From AC-32 sp963772975 (GTDB lineage: Bacteria; Actinomycetota; Thermoleophilia; Gaiellales; Gaiellaceae), in the NCBI GenBank assembly GCA_963772975.1, contig CAVYZH010000002.1, forward strand, positions 124,001 to 188,000: a DNA stretch of 64,000 bases, in the 5' to 3' direction. This document shows, piece by piece, positions 1 to 9,000 of this stretch. The notes under the pieces are model-generated. The model ran no database searches. It saw only the letters and a list, made by a program, of their open reading frames with translations, and was not told where the DNA came from. The position numbers were made by a program, and so were the translations under genes. Each line of letters opens with the position of its first letter. Positions within the stretch are counted from its first letter, which is position 1.

Positions 1-388
<388 letters not shown>

Positions 389-392
<4 letters not shown>

Positions 393-407
393 CTTTGTAC
401 GGTAACG
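389..407. repeat. 19-bp direct repeat, left copy
   Basis: The sequence tcacctttgtacggtaacg is identical to the copy at 1843-1861, in the same orientation. It overlaps the GTG start of the DUF255 gene and includes the symmetric core tacggta, which gives a TANNNT -10-like hexamer on both strands. It could be a target duplication or an att-type core. Confidence 0.85.
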
Positions 408-1091
408 ACTTCGGGGCTGTGGCTGGCTCAGGCCGACCCCTAAAAGCACCTGTTTAAGCCGTTCCTGGTGCTACGGTCTCAGACCGGCTACGGGCTGCTC
501 ACGGGTACCAGGGATACCAAGTGGGTACCAGCCACTCTTTGTTCGCGCGCGCGAGGCTATCCACGGCTTCCCGTAGCCTCAGGCAGCCGAGCGGGGCCGA
601 GCCCGACAGAACCAGTTGGCCAGAACTGGGAACTGTTGGCGCGCCAGTCGCCGCAGGCGCCGGGGCATCGGCTCCGCTCGGTACACAAGCAAGGTTTCAA
701 GCCGACGTGTCCTTGTCCATGGTCCGTCCGGCCCATCTTCTTCGCCATCGGGACCTAATCACGGCATCGCGGCAAGAAGGACGATGGACATCCAGCGCGG
801 GCCGCGTCCGCCGAGGGCCGGGGGTAGGGCCAGTTAGCCCTCGACCGCAAACGGGCGCGGCCACCTAAGCAGACGCAATGACCGTCTGGTTCTTGCGTCG
901 CGGGTCAGCCCCTGCCGCCCGCTTCGGTGAGCCAGCCCTTGAAGATGACTCGCTTGGGTCAAGACAGCCGCTGGCTCACGCACGTCTTAGAGAGCGGGTC
1001 AGGGGCTGCCGGTTTCAAATGGGGACGCCGGGGCGTCTGGCCCATTATGCTCAGTTAGCCGTCCGGCCCCCAGCCGAGAAGGCGGGAGCCG

Positions 1092-1208
1092 ATGCTGGCA
1101 TTTCTGTTCAGGCTGGAGACCCAGGACGGTACGCCTGCCGAGCCTGGTGAGCTGCGCGATGAGGACGGCGATGCGCCGCCCGTGCTGGTGGTCGAGGAGA
1201 CGACTTGA
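1092..1208 (+). CDS. Short ORF, 38 codons, possibly a shortened small-protein gene
   Basis: The frame reads MLAFLFRLETQDGTPAEP, then DEDGDAPPVLVVEE, and ends at TGA. From memory, the opening (xFxFRLExxDGTPAxP) and the ending (PVLVVEx) resemble a small actinobacterial protein of ~60-70 residues whose middle part is missing here. This could be an internally deleted remnant carried by the insertion. A weak purine-rich stretch (cgagaaggcggga) lies upstream. No function is known. Confidence 0.35.
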   Translation: MLAFLFRLETQDGTPAEPGELRDEDGDAPPVLVVEETT

Positions 1209-1786
1209 CCGGGAGCTTCCGAACCAAGGCACAAGATCCGCCCCTGCAGGGGATCTAAGAAGATGCCGGGCGGCTGCGGCTCCCGGCCGAGGGACTGGGG
1301 GGCGGCCCCCGTCCCCAGGAAGGGAGGAGTCGCCCGGCCAGTCTATTTTGCACCGGGCGACCCGCTGTAGCGCTGGCCAGCGGTGCAGTCATCAAAGACA
1401 ACGTGCAGCCCAAGCCGGTGGGCTTGGTGTACGAACGAAGGGAGGCGGGGCACCCCTAGTGGGCCGCAAAGGGGGGACGAGCCCTAAGGCAATGACCACT
1501 TCGCAGGTTTCGGCGCCTACACACGTCTGCTTGGGCGCGAGTCGGCACGTCCTCCACCGGACTCACGGCTTCTCCCTAGGGGAGAGCGGGAGGGCGTGCC
1601 CGGCTCCCTTTCCTCGTACTCAAAGATGTAGCGAAAGCGGTTGCCCGAGGGCGGAACATGCATCGTGCATTCCACAGGGGAGAAAGGTGGCGGCCGCTCT
1701 CGCCTGGGCTCGCCAGACCCTATAGCACTTCCTTGGCCTGTCCTAATCCGCCGCTAAGCGAACTTGGGGATACCAGCAGGGATACC

Positions 1787-1816
1787 AAAGCCCCGTTTCG
1801 GCGGGGCTTTCCTTTT
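1787..1816 (+). terminator. Rho-independent terminator at the right end of the insertion
   Basis: The stem AAAGCCCCG / CGGGGCTTT closes a TTTCGG loop and is followed by CCTTTT. It would shield the cyclase gene from transcription arising inside the insertion. Confidence 0.75.
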
Positions 1817-1842
1817 GGATAGACGGTTTGCAGGGCCGTCTC

Positions 1843-1861
1843 TCACCTTTGTACGGTAACG
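1843..1861. repeat. 19-bp direct repeat, right copy
   Basis: Identical to the copy at 389-407. It lies immediately upstream of the GTG start of the cyclase and supplies a TACGGT -10-like hexamer about 7 bases before that start, consistent with a leaderless mRNA. Confidence 0.85.
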
Positions 1862-1863
1862 GC

Positions 1864-2601
1864 GTGGCTCTTCCGGGCGGCACCGTCACCTTCCTGTTCA
1901 CCGACGTCGAGGGCTCGACGCGCCTGCTCCAGGAGCTCGGTGATGACTACGGGCAGGTGGTGGCCGACCACCGCCGCCTGCTGCGCGAGGTCTTCCAGGC
2001 CGCCGGTGGAAACGAGGTCGACACGCAGGGCGACGCGTTCTTCTACTCGTTCCCGCGCGCGCGCGACGCCGTGCGCGCTGCAGTGGACGGTCAGCGTGCG
2101 CTTGCTTCCCACGAGTGGCCGCGAGGCGTCGAAGTGCGGGTGCGAATGGGCCTGCACACCGGCGAGCCGACCGTCGGCGAGGAGGGCTATGTCGGCCTCG
2201 ACGTCGTCCGCGCCGCGCGGATCTGCTCGGCCGGGCATGGCGGCCAGATCCTTGTCTCCGAGACGACGCGAGCGCTGCTCGGCAACGACCTCCCCGAGGG
2301 CGTGAACGTCCGCGACCTTGGACGGCAGCACCTGAAGGACGTCCAGTACGAGCATGTCTACGAGCTCTCGCTGGACGAGTCCGGCGAGCAGTTCCCGCCG
2401 CTGAAAGAGCACGACCCCGACGCCGCCATGGAGAAACGCTTCGAGGATCGCATCAACCGCTACGTCGAGTCCCAGCTCGACGCAGCGCTGAGCCCGCACC
2501 CGGGCAAGCAGATCCAGTTCGCCGCCGGTGGCCTGTTCACCCTTGTGCTGGTCGCGGCCGCGATAGTTGCAATCGTGTTGCTGGTAAAGCTGGTGCTCTA
2601 G
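1864..2601 (+). CDS. Class III adenylate/guanylate cyclase with C-terminal membrane anchor
   Basis: A 245-residue protein. The catalytic domain covers residues ~5-180: GTVTFLFTDVEGSTRLL carries the first metal-binding Asp, DTQGDAFFYSF the second, and MGLHTGEP and GGQILVSETT follow. It would make cAMP or cGMP from the nucleotide triphosphate; specificity cannot be judged. The C-terminus has one hydrophobic helix (~residues 223-244, FTLVLVAAAIVAIVLLVKLV), so the enzyme is probably tail-anchored with the catalytic domain in the cytoplasm. The GTG start at LPGGTVTFLF fits family members that begin xLPxGTVTFLFTD. An ATG 36 bases upstream would translate through the direct repeat and is less likely. 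The stop abuts the next start, which suggests an operon. Confidence 0.88.
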   Translation: MALPGGTVTFLFTDVEGSTRLLQELGDDYGQVVADHRRLLREVFQAAGGNEVDTQGDAFFYSFPRARDAVRAAVDGQRALASHEWPRGVEVRVRMGLHTGEPTVGEEGYVGLDVVRAARICSAGHGGQILVSETTRALLGNDLPEGVNVRDLGRQHLKDVQYEHVYELSLDESGEQFPPLKEHDPDAAMEKRFEDRINRYVESQLDAALSPHPGKQIQFAAGGLFTLVLVAAAIVAIVLLVKLVL

Positions 2602-3144
2602 GTGCTCTCGCTGGAGACCGACCGGCTACTGCTGCGCGCGCCAGTCGCGGAAGACGCGGACTCGCTCGCGCCGATGTACGCCGACCCCGAGGTGATGCGC
2701 TACGTCGGCGACGGCCGCACGCTCACGCAGAGAGAGACCGAGCGCTCTGTGCGGCGCATGATCGAGCGCTGGGAGGCCGACGGCTTCGGACTCTTCACGA
2801 CCGTGCGCAAGGAGGACGAGGTGGTGATCGGCCGCGTCGGCCTGCTGGTTTGGAACACGGAGACCTGGGAGCCGACTACGCGGGCCGCCGCACCGAACGG
2901 ACCGACCGAAGTAGAGGTCGGCTACACGCTCGGGCACGACTACTGGGGCCAGGGCTTCGCCACGGAGGCGGCCGGCGCGGTGCGCGACTTCGCGCTCGGC
3001 GAGCTCGGTGCCGACCGCCTGATCGCGCTGATCATCCACGGCAACACGGCGTCCGAGAACGTGGCGCGCAAGCTCGGGCTCGAGCACGAGCGGAACATCA
3101 TGCTCGGCCGGCGCGAGGCGCAGCTGTTCGCGCTCGAGGCATGA
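2602..3144 (+). CDS. GNAT N-acetyltransferase, RimJ/RimL-like
   Basis: A 180-residue single-domain acetyltransferase using acetyl-CoA. It opens LETDRLLLRAPVAEDADSL, the typical RimJ/RimL-like start. The acetyl-CoA region GHDYWGQGFATEAAGAV and the C-terminal NTASENVARKLGLEHER are conserved features of this subgroup. Members modify protein N-termini, antibiotics or small amines; the substrate here is unknown. The GTG start follows the cyclase stop directly, and the stop overlaps the next ATG by four bases (ATGA). The three genes therefore look translationally coupled. Confidence 0.88.
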   Translation: MLSLETDRLLLRAPVAEDADSLAPMYADPEVMRYVGDGRTLTQRETERSVRRMIERWEADGFGLFTTVRKEDEVVIGRVGLLVWNTETWEPTTRAAAPNGPTEVEVGYTLGHDYWGQGFATEAAGAVRDFALGELGADRLIALIIHGNTASENVARKLGLEHERNIMLGRREAQLFALEA

Positions 3145-4520
3145 GCGAGACCCGCGACCTGCTCGCGCGCACGGCCGAGCTCGCGGCCGACTACGTCGAG
3201 AGCCTCGGCGAGCGGCCGGTCTTCCCAGACGTCACGCCGGAGCAGCTGCGTGAGTCGCTCGGCGGGCCCTTGCCCGACGACCCGGTCGAGCCGCAGCAGG
3301 TGATCGACGAGCTCGTGGCCGCGGCCGAACCGGGCGTGGTCGCGCTGGGCAGTGGGCGGTACTTCGGCTTCGTGATCGGCGGAGCGCTGCCGGCTGCGCT
3401 CGCCGCCGACTGGCTCACCTCGGCCTGGGACCAGAACGCCGGCCTCTACGTCGCCGGTCCGTCGGCCTCCGTCGTCGAGCAGGTCGCGCGCGGGTGGCTC
3501 GTCGACCTGCTCGGACTGCCGTCCGAGTCGTCGGTCGGCTTCGTCACCGGCACGCAGATGGCGCACGTGACCGGGCTCGCGGCCGCTCGCTGGCACGTGC
3601 TCGACGCGGTCGGCTGGGACGTCGGCGCCAAGGGCCTGACCGGGGCACCACGCGTGACCGTGCTCGCCGGCGAGCAGCGGCACGTGACCGTCGACCGCGC
3701 GCTGCGGCTGCTTGGGCTGGGAGCGCCCACGGTCGTCGCCAGCGACTCGCACGGACGGCTCGTGCCCGAAGCGTTGCAGGAGGCGCTCGGCGAGGGCCCG
3801 ACGATCGTCTGCGCGCAGGCCGGCGAAGTGAACACCGGCGCCTTCGATCCGCTGCCGGAGATTGCCGACGCCTCCGAGGCCGCGGGCGCGTGGCTCCACG
3901 TCGACGGCGCCTTTGGGATCTGGGCGGCCGTCTCGCCGCGGCTGCGCCACCTCGTCGCAGGTCTCGAGCGCGCCGACTCGTGGACGACCGATGCACACAA
4001 GTGGCTGAACGTGCCCTACGACTCGGGGATCGTCCTCTGCAGGCACCCGGAGTCACATCGCGCGGCGATGACGATCGCGGCCTCGTACCTGATCCAGGAC
4101 GAGGGCGCACAGCGGGTGCGCGACGAGGTCGACTGGGTGCCCGAGTTTTCCCGCCGCGCGCGCGGCTTCACGGTCTACGCGGCGCTGCGCTCACTCGGCC
4201 GCAGCGGTCTCGTCGAACTGGTCGAGCGCTGCTGCGACGGGGCCGCGCGTTTCGCCGAGCGCATCGTCGAGCTCGACGGCGTCGAGCTGCTGAACGAGGT
4301 CGTGCTCAACCAGGTGCTCTTCCGCTTCGAGTCAGACGAGCGCACCGACGAGGTGCTCGCGCACGTGCAGGAGAGCGGGCGCATCTGGCTGAGCGGCACC
4401 ACCTGGGACGGCCGCAAGGCGATCCGCGTCTCCGTCTCGAACTGGCAGACCGGCGACGAGGAGATCGATTTGGCGGTGCGCGAGTTCGACTACGCGGCGG
4501 GGAAGTCGCCGGCCCGGTAG
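3141..4520 (+). CDS. PLP-dependent group II decarboxylase-like protein
   Basis: A 459-residue fold-type I PLP enzyme of the aromatic-L-amino-acid/glutamate decarboxylase superfamily. Visible signatures are FVTGTQMAHVTGLAAAR (phosphate-binding region), EVNTGAFDPL, the PLP-contacting Asp in WLHVDGAFGIWAA, and the Schiff-base lysine in TTDAHKWLNVPYDSG. The N-terminal part (PQQVIDELVAAAEPGVVALG, SGRYFGFVIGGALPA) is typical of bacterial homologues annotated as aspartate aminotransferase-family or pyridoxal-dependent decarboxylases. Decarboxylation of an aromatic or acidic amino acid is likely, but the substrate cannot be read from sequence. The 3' end overlaps the convergent lyase gene by 31 bases. 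Confidence 0.88.
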   Translation: MSETRDLLARTAELAADYVESLGERPVFPDVTPEQLRESLGGPLPDDPVEPQQVIDELVAAAEPGVVALGSGRYFGFVIGGALPAALAADWLTSAWDQNAGLYVAGPSASVVEQVARGWLVDLLGLPSESSVGFVTGTQMAHVTGLAAARWHVLDAVGWDVGAKGLTGAPRVTVLAGEQRHVTVDRALRLLGLGAPTVVASDSHGRLVPEALQEALGEGPTIVCAQAGEVNTGAFDPLPEIADASEAAGAWLHVDGAFGIWAAVSPRLRHLVAGLERADSWTTDAHKWLNVPYDSGIVLCRHPESHRAAMTIAASYLIQDEGAQRVRDEVDWVPEFSRRARGFTVYAALRSLGRSGLVELVERCCDGAARFAERIVELDGVELLNEVVLNQVLFRFESDERTDEVLAHVQESGRIWLSGTTWDGRKAIRVSVSNWQTGDEEIDLAVREFDYAAGKSPAR

Positions 4521-5344
4521 AGCTGGCCCTCGAGCTTTCGCCCGAAGATCCCCTCCAGCCAGGTCGAGATCGCGATCAGCGCATCGAGGTCGACGCCCGT
4601 CTCGATCCCCTCGTGCTCCAGTAGGTAGGCGAGGTCCTCGGTCGCGACGTTGCCGCTCGCGCGTGGCGCGTACGGGCAGCCGCCGAGCCCGCCGACCGAC
4701 GCGTCCAGCACGGTCGCGCCCGCCTCGAGCGCCGCGAGCGCGTTGGCGTAGCCGGTATTGCGCGTGTTGTGGCCGTGGAAGCCGGCCGCGCCGGTGCGCT
4801 CGACCAGCGAACGGACCTCACGCGGCGCCGCCACGCCGATCGTGTCGGCGAGGACGACCTCGGCCCAGTCGAAGCGGCCCGCGAGCTCCGCCACCCGCTC
4901 CGGGTCGACCCGCCCTTCGAACGGGCAGCCGAAGGCGACGCTGATCGTGACCGTCGCCGGCACCTGCGCGGCCGCCAGGATCTGGTCGACGCGCGCGATC
5001 GCCTCGTCGAGCGAGGCGTTGCCGTTGTGCTGGTTGAACTCCTCCGTCGCGCCGAGGGTCGCGTTCACCCGGTCCAGCCCGCTCGCAGCGAAACGCTCGT
5101 AGCCGCGCTCGTTGAGCACGAGGCCGGAGTACTCGGTGCCCTCGCGCCGCTCGATCCCCGCGACCACCTCCTCGGCGCCGGCCATCTGCGGGACGCGGTC
5201 GTCGCGTACGAAGCTGACCGCCTCGACGCGCGGCAGGCCCGCGGAGGCGAGGCGGTTGACGAGCTCCGCCCGCGTCACCGGCTCCAGCGCCTCGGCCTCG
5301 TTCTGGAGACCGTCGCGCGGGCCGACGTCGCAGAGGGTGATCAA
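4490..5344 (-). CDS. Hydroxymethylglutaryl-CoA lyase-like protein
   Basis: A 284-residue TIM-barrel enzyme of the DRE metallolyase family. It opens ITLCDVGPRDGLQNEAE with the catalytic Arg-Asp pair. GFHGHNTRNTGYANALAALE supplies the two metal-binding His. GGLGGCPYAPRASGNVATED carries the mobile-loop Cys. HMG-CoA lyase cleaves HMG-CoA to acetyl-CoA and acetoacetate in leucine degradation; some homologues act on related acyl-CoAs. The TTG start overlaps the stop of the upstream PPOX gene (TTGA), which decides the start and implies coupled translation. Confidence 0.88.
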   Translation of the reverse strand: MITLCDVGPRDGLQNEAEALEPVTRAELVNRLASAGLPRVEAVSFVRDDRVPQMAGAEEVVAGIERREGTEYSGLVLNERGYERFAASGLDRVNATLGATEEFNQHNGNASLDEAIARVDQILAAAQVPATVTISVAFGCPFEGRVDPERVAELAGRFDWAEVVLADTIGVAAPREVRSLVERTGAAGFHGHNTRNTGYANALAALEAGATVLDASVGGLGGCPYAPRASGNVATEDLAYLLEHEGIETGVDLDALIAISTWLEGIFGRKLEGQLYRAGDFPAA

Positions 5345-5739
5345 TCGTCGAGGCCTGTGGCGTCGATGTGCTCGGGCCTGATCCGGACCGTGATGCGCTG
5401 CTCCTCCGGATTGCGCCACGGGTACTCGTCCTGGCCGAGGTACTTCTTGGCGAGCTTGTCGATCTGGGCGTCCGCACCCTCGGTCGTCAGCTCGGCAGTT
5501 CCGCTGACCGCGACCCACTTGTACGTGTTCTCGGGGTCGACTACGAGTAGCGAGACCCGCGGGTCCTGCCGCAAGTGGCGCTCCTTCGCGCGCCCGACCG
5601 CCGTGTTGAAGCTGAGGTCGCCATTCGAGTCCACCCAGACGATCGTCGAGTGGGGTGAGCCGTCCTGCCGCAGCGTCGTGACCGTGCCCACGAACGGCTG
5701 CTCGAGGAAGTTCCGTGCCTTGTCGTCGATAGTTGCCAT
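5341..5739 (-). CDS. PPOX-class F420-dependent oxidoreductase
   Basis: A 132-residue split beta-barrel protein of the pyridoxamine-5'-phosphate-oxidase-like superfamily. It reads FLEQPFVGTVTTLRQDGSPH, then VWVDSNGDLSFNTAVGRAKE, then a basic RHLRQDPRVSLLVVDPENTY. These features match the actinobacterial PPOX class F420-dependent group. Flavin or F420 binding is expected; the physiological substrate is unknown. A strong ribosome-binding site (AGAAAGGAGACC) precedes the ATG. The C-terminal stop overlaps the lyase start. It is a single-domain enzyme of normal family length. Confidence 0.88.
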   Translation of the reverse strand: MATIDDKARNFLEQPFVGTVTTLRQDGSPHSTIVWVDSNGDLSFNTAVGRAKERHLRQDPRVSLLVVDPENTYKWVAVSGTAELTTEGADAQIDKLAKKYLGQDEYPWRNPEEQRITVRIRPEHIDATGLDD

Positions 5740-5795
5740 CGGTCTCCTTTCTCGATCGCTTAGGCTAGTCGCCTGGTCGCGGCCGTCGCCGGCGG

Positions 5796-6732
5796 CTAAC
5801 CGATCGCGACCATCCGCTCGATGGCGCCGCGCGCGCGCTCGGCGATCTCCGGCTCGACCACGACCTCGTACTTCCAGTCGCGGAGCGAGTCGCGCAGCTT
5901 CTCGAGCGTGATCATCTTCATGTACTTGCAGATCGCCTTCTCGGACACGGCCTCGAAGCGCTTGCCCGGCGCTTCCTTGTTCAGCCGGTGGAGAATGCCG
6001 GTCTCGGTCGCGACGAGGAAACGGCTCTTCTCCGAGCCCTTCGCGAAGTTGATCATCCCCTCGGTCGAGAGGATGTGCGTCCGCCCGTTGGCGAACGCCA
6101 TGCACTGGCTGGCGCAGCCGCACTCCGGATGGACGAGCAGCTCCGCGTCGGGTGCGTCGCGCTGCCAGCGCTCGATGTCCTCGGGGCGGATACCGGCGTG
6201 GACGTGACACTCGCCGAGCCAGATCGTGAGCTTGCGCCCGGTGACCCGCTCGAGCCAGATCCCGAGAAACATGTCCGGAAGGAACAGGATCTCGCGATCG
6301 GCCGGGATCGCCTCGATGACCGCCTTCGCGTTGCCGGACGTGCAGCAGTAGTCGCTCTCGGCCTTGACCTCTGCCGTCGTGTTCACGTAGGAGACGACGA
6401 CCGCCCCAGGGTGCTGCCGCTTCCAGTCGCGCAGCTGCTCCGCCGTGATCGACGCGGCGAGCGAGCAGCCGGCGTCGAGGTCGGGGATCAGCACGGTCTT
6501 CTCCGGCGAGAGGATCTTCGCGGTCTCGGCCATGAAATGGACGCCGCAGAAGACGATCGACTCGGCATCGGCCGCAGCGGCCTCCCGAGAGAGGCCCAGG
6601 GAGTCGCCGACGATAGTCGGCCACGTCCTGCACTTCGGGCACCTGGTAGTTGTGCGCGAGGATCACGGCCCCGCGCTCGCGCGCCAGCGCCCTCACCTCG
6701 TCGTGCAGCGTTTCGATTGCGGCCGTGCTCAC
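5796..6732 (-). CDS. nadA: Quinolinate synthase NadA, one frameshift
   Basis: Condenses iminoaspartate with dihydroxyacetone phosphate to quinolinate, using a [4Fe-4S] cluster. The N-terminal part (RGAVILAHNYQVPEVQDVAD) is in one frame. The remainder, from about position 6611, is in another and resumes at GDSLGLSREAAAADAES, IVFCGVHFMAETAKIL. Cluster cysteines are seen in FCGVHF, HPECGC and AICKYMKM. One extra base near 6605-6620 (gactatcgtcggcg, expected GAC TAy GTC GGC) explains the break. The GTG start overlaps the nadC stop. Together with nadB and nadC it forms an operon facing nrtR. Whether the frameshift is real or an assembly error cannot be told here. Confidence 0.85.
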
Positions 6733-7536
6733 AGGACCTCCATCGAGACGTCGAGGGCGCGCGCCGAGTGCGTCAGGGCGCCGATCGAGATGAAGTCGAC
6801 GCCGGTCTCGGCCACCGTCCCTGACGTTCTCGAGCGTGATCCCGCCGGAGGCCTCGAGCCTGGCGCGGTCCCGCGACCAGCGCGACCGCCTCCTGGAGCA
6901 CGGGCGGGGACATGTTGTCGAGCAGGAGCCAGTCGGCGCCCGCAGCGAGCGCTTCCCGCACCTCCTCGAGCGACTCGCATTCGACCTCGACCTCTGCATC
7001 GCTGCCCTTCGCCAGCTCGACTGCCGCGCCGAGCGACCCCGCGAGGCGGAGATGGTTGTCCTTGATGAGGACGCCGTCGTCGAGCCGCGAGACGGTGGTT
7101 CGTGCCGCCACCGCAGCGAACCGCGTACTTCTCGAGCGCTGCGCAGGCCCGGGGTCGTCTTGCGCGTGTCGAGGATGGTCGCGCCGGTGCCGTCGACGGC
7201 GTCCACGTAGCGGCGCGTGAGGGTCGCGATTCCGGAGAGGCGGCCGAGCAGGTTCAACGCCAACCGCTCGCCACCGAGCAGTGCGCGGGCGTCACCCTCG
7301 AGTCGCGCGATCTCGCCCTCGGTCTCGTCGCCGTCGGCCGCGACCACCTCCAACGCGACCTCCGGATCGAGCGCTTCGAAAACGGCTCTGGCCGACTCGA
7401 GCCCGCAGACGACGCCGCGTTCCTTGAGCAGGATCACGGCTCTCGCCCTGGCGCCTTCCGGGACGACCGCCTCGCTGGTCAGGTCGCCGGCACCGAGGTC
7501 CTCGGCGATCCAGGCCCGGACGTCGACGGCCGTCAC
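6729..7536 (-). CDS. nadC: Nicotinate-nucleotide pyrophosphorylase NadC, four frameshifts
   Basis: Converts quinolinate and PRPP to nicotinic acid mononucleotide. The N-terminal half is intact: AWIAEDLGAGDLTSEAVV, GERLALNLLGRLSGIAT, then TGATILDTRKTTPGLR. After this the family sequence continues in successive frames: ALEKYAVRCGGGTNHR, LDDGVLIKDNHLRLAGSLGA, WLLLDNMSPPVLQEAV, RLEASGGITLENVRD, and VAETGVDFISIGALTHSA. The breaks lie near 7135, 7090, 6868 and 6823, and each equals one extra base. The GTG start overlaps the nadB stop by four bases. As written no full NadC can be made, yet every segment is well conserved, which argues for errors in the sequence. Confidence 0.85.
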
Positions 7537-8939
7537 TTCCACGGCTCGAAGACGGGCTCCCGCCCCGGTCGCAGAACGGTGTGCAGCCCGCCGAGTGCTG
7601 GCTCCTGGTGCGGGAAGTCGGCGCGGAAATGGCCGCCCCGGCTCTCCCGGCGCGCAAGCGCGCTCCGTGCGATGAGGCGAGCGACCGGATGGGCCGACCT
7701 GGCAAGCGGCTCGAGCCCGGCCCCGTCGCGGACGAGCCCTGCGTCGCGCCACATCGCCCTGCGTAGCTCGGGCGTGACCGGCGGGAGCCTCCGGGCGACA
7801 GTCGGCGCGGGATCGAGCACCGGCGGGAGCGCCGGCTCGGCGACGGCCGCGAGGACGGCGCGCCGGCCGAAGACGAGACACTCGAGCATCGAGTTCGAGG
7901 CGAGCCGGTTCGCGCCGTGGACGCCGGTGCAGGCGCACTCCCCCGCGGCGTACAGGCCCGGCAGCTCCGTCCGACCCTCGAGATCGGTGACGATCCCGCC
8001 CATGGTGTAGTGGGCGGCGGGCTCGACCGGCACGGGCTCGTCCTCGGGCCGGTACCCGGCCTCGGCCAGCCGGTGCATCAGGCTCGGGAAGTGGGCACGG
8101 TCGACCGGGCGGAGATCGAGCAGGGCGGTGCCACGCTCGGCGATCGCGCGCGCGACGACGTCACGGGGCGCCAGCTCATCCGTGAAGCGCTCGCCCTCGT
8201 CGTCGACAAGCAACGCGCCGGCGCCTCGTAGCGCCTCGCTCAGGAGCAGGCTCGAGCCGGCGAGCGCCGTCGGGTGGAACTGGACGAACTCGAGGTCGCC
8301 GACCGCCGCGCCGGCCCGGTACGCCATCGCGAGCCCGTCGCCGACGGCGCCGGGCGGGTTCGTCGTCCGCGACCACAATGCAGCAGCGCCTCCGGTGGCG
8401 AGCAACACGGCACGGGCCCGGATCGCGCGACGATCGGTGACCACGCCGGCGCAGCGGCCGCCGGAGATCCAAAGCTCGAGCGCCTGCTCCCCCTCGCTGA
8501 TCTCGATCCGCGGCTCGGCCCGAACCGCGTCGGCGAGGACTCGCGCGATCCGCTGCCCCGTCGCTGCGCCGCCGACGCTGAACACGCGCGGGCGGGAATG
8601 GCCACCTTCCAGCCCGAGTTCGTCATCGAAGCCGACGCCCAGCTCGACGAGGTCGGCGATCCGCGCCGGAGCCTCCTGCGTCAGCACCTCGACAGCGCTC
8701 GTGCGGGAGAGCCCGCGGCCGGCTCGCATCGTGTCCTCGGCATGGAGCGCCGGGCTGTCGCCCGGCCGGGTCGCCGCGGCCAGACCGCCCTGGGCGAGGT
8801 AGCTCGAGGAGTCGCGGACGGGGGCCTTCGAGAGCACGAGCACGCGGCCCTCCCTCGCGGCGGCGAGGCCGCCGAAGAGGCCGGCGATCCCGCTGCCGAC
8901 GACGATCAAGTCGTAGGTCTGTCCCGTCTCCACCGTCAT
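7533..8939 (-). CDS. nadB: L-aspartate oxidase NadB
   Basis: First step of de novo NAD synthesis: FAD-dependent oxidation of aspartate to iminoaspartate. The N-terminal FAD motif is YDLIVVGSGIAGLFGGLAAA. Conserved parts follow: DSSSYLAQGGLAAA, RVFSVGGAATGQ, EFVQFHPTAL, AAHYTMGGIVTDLEGRTELP, and GVHGANRLASNSMLECLVFG. The helical C-terminal domain is present. Length is ~468 residues, slightly below E. coli NadB. The ATG is preceded by AAGGAA. An in-frame ATG further upstream lies inside the palindromic operator, so it is less likely. First gene of nadB-nadC-nadA. Confidence 0.93.
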   Translation of the reverse strand: MTVETGQTYDLIVVGSGIAGLFGGLAAAREGRVLVLSKAPVRDSSSYLAQGGLAAATRPGDSPALHAEDTMRAGRGLSRTSAVEVLTQEAPARIADLVELGVGFDDELGLEGGHSRPRVFSVGGAATGQRIARVLADAVRAEPRIEISEGEQALELWISGGRCAGVVTDRRAIRARAVLLATGGAAALWSRTTNPPGAVGDGLAMAYRAGAAVGDLEFVQFHPTALAGSSLLLSEALRGAGALLVDDEGERFTDELAPRDVVARAIAERGTALLDLRPVDRAHFPSLMHRLAEAGYRPEDEPVPVEPAAHYTMGGIVTDLEGRTELPGLYAAGECACTGVHGANRLASNSMLECLVFGRRAVLAAVAEPALPPVLDPAPTVARRLPPVTPELRRAMWRDAGLVRDGAGLEPLARSAHPVARLIARSALARRESRGGHFRADFPHQEPALGGLHTVLRPGREPVFEPWK

Positions 8940-8957
8940 CAGTTCCTTCGATCCGCT

Positions 8958-8984
8958 AGGTTTTCGACTCATAGTTGAAAACCT
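8958..8984. promoter_or_regulatory. Palindromic operator between nadB and nrtR (candidate NrtR box)
   Basis: AGGTTTTC and GAAAACCT form perfect 8-bp inverted arms around an 11-base spacer. The site is 18 bases upstream of the nadB ATG and 16 bases upstream of the nrtR start. That is where an autoregulated NrtR repressor of the nad genes would be expected to bind. Confidence 0.7.
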
Positions 8985-9000
8985 CGACACCATCCTACCA

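Larger units (their letters stand above)
408..1861. mobile_element. 1.45 kb insertion bounded by 19-bp direct repeats, no recombinase seen
   Basis: Joining the DNA left of the first repeat to the DNA right of the second restores a ~20-bp divergent promoter region between the DUF255 gene and the cyclase gene. That is the usual picture of an insertion that duplicated its target or att core. The interior lacks long ORFs with convincing codon use. It contains a short 38-codon frame at 1092, related short motifs (gggtaccagggataccaa near 503; ggggataccagcagggatac near 1766) and a rho-independent terminator just inside the right repeat. No transposase, integrase or terminal inverted repeat was found, so it may be a deletion derivative of an integrated element or a non-autonomous unit. 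Apart from these features I see nothing in the stretch. Confidence 0.55.

Noticed and set aside
468..1725. Several open frames of 60-190 codons inside the 1.45 kb insertion
   Set aside because: No family-like sequence, no ribosome-binding site, and codon composition unlike the neighbours; only the 38-codon frame at 1092 was kept.
1828..1863. An ATG start 12 codons upstream of the cyclase
   Set aside because: Would translate the 19-bp repeat; the family starts at LPGGTVTFLFTD, and the TACGGT -10 before the GTG suggests a leaderless mRNA.
2940..4046. A 368-codon frame antisense to the decarboxylase-like gene
   Set aside because: Low-complexity composition typical of antisense frames in high-GC genes; the + strand product has clear family motifs.
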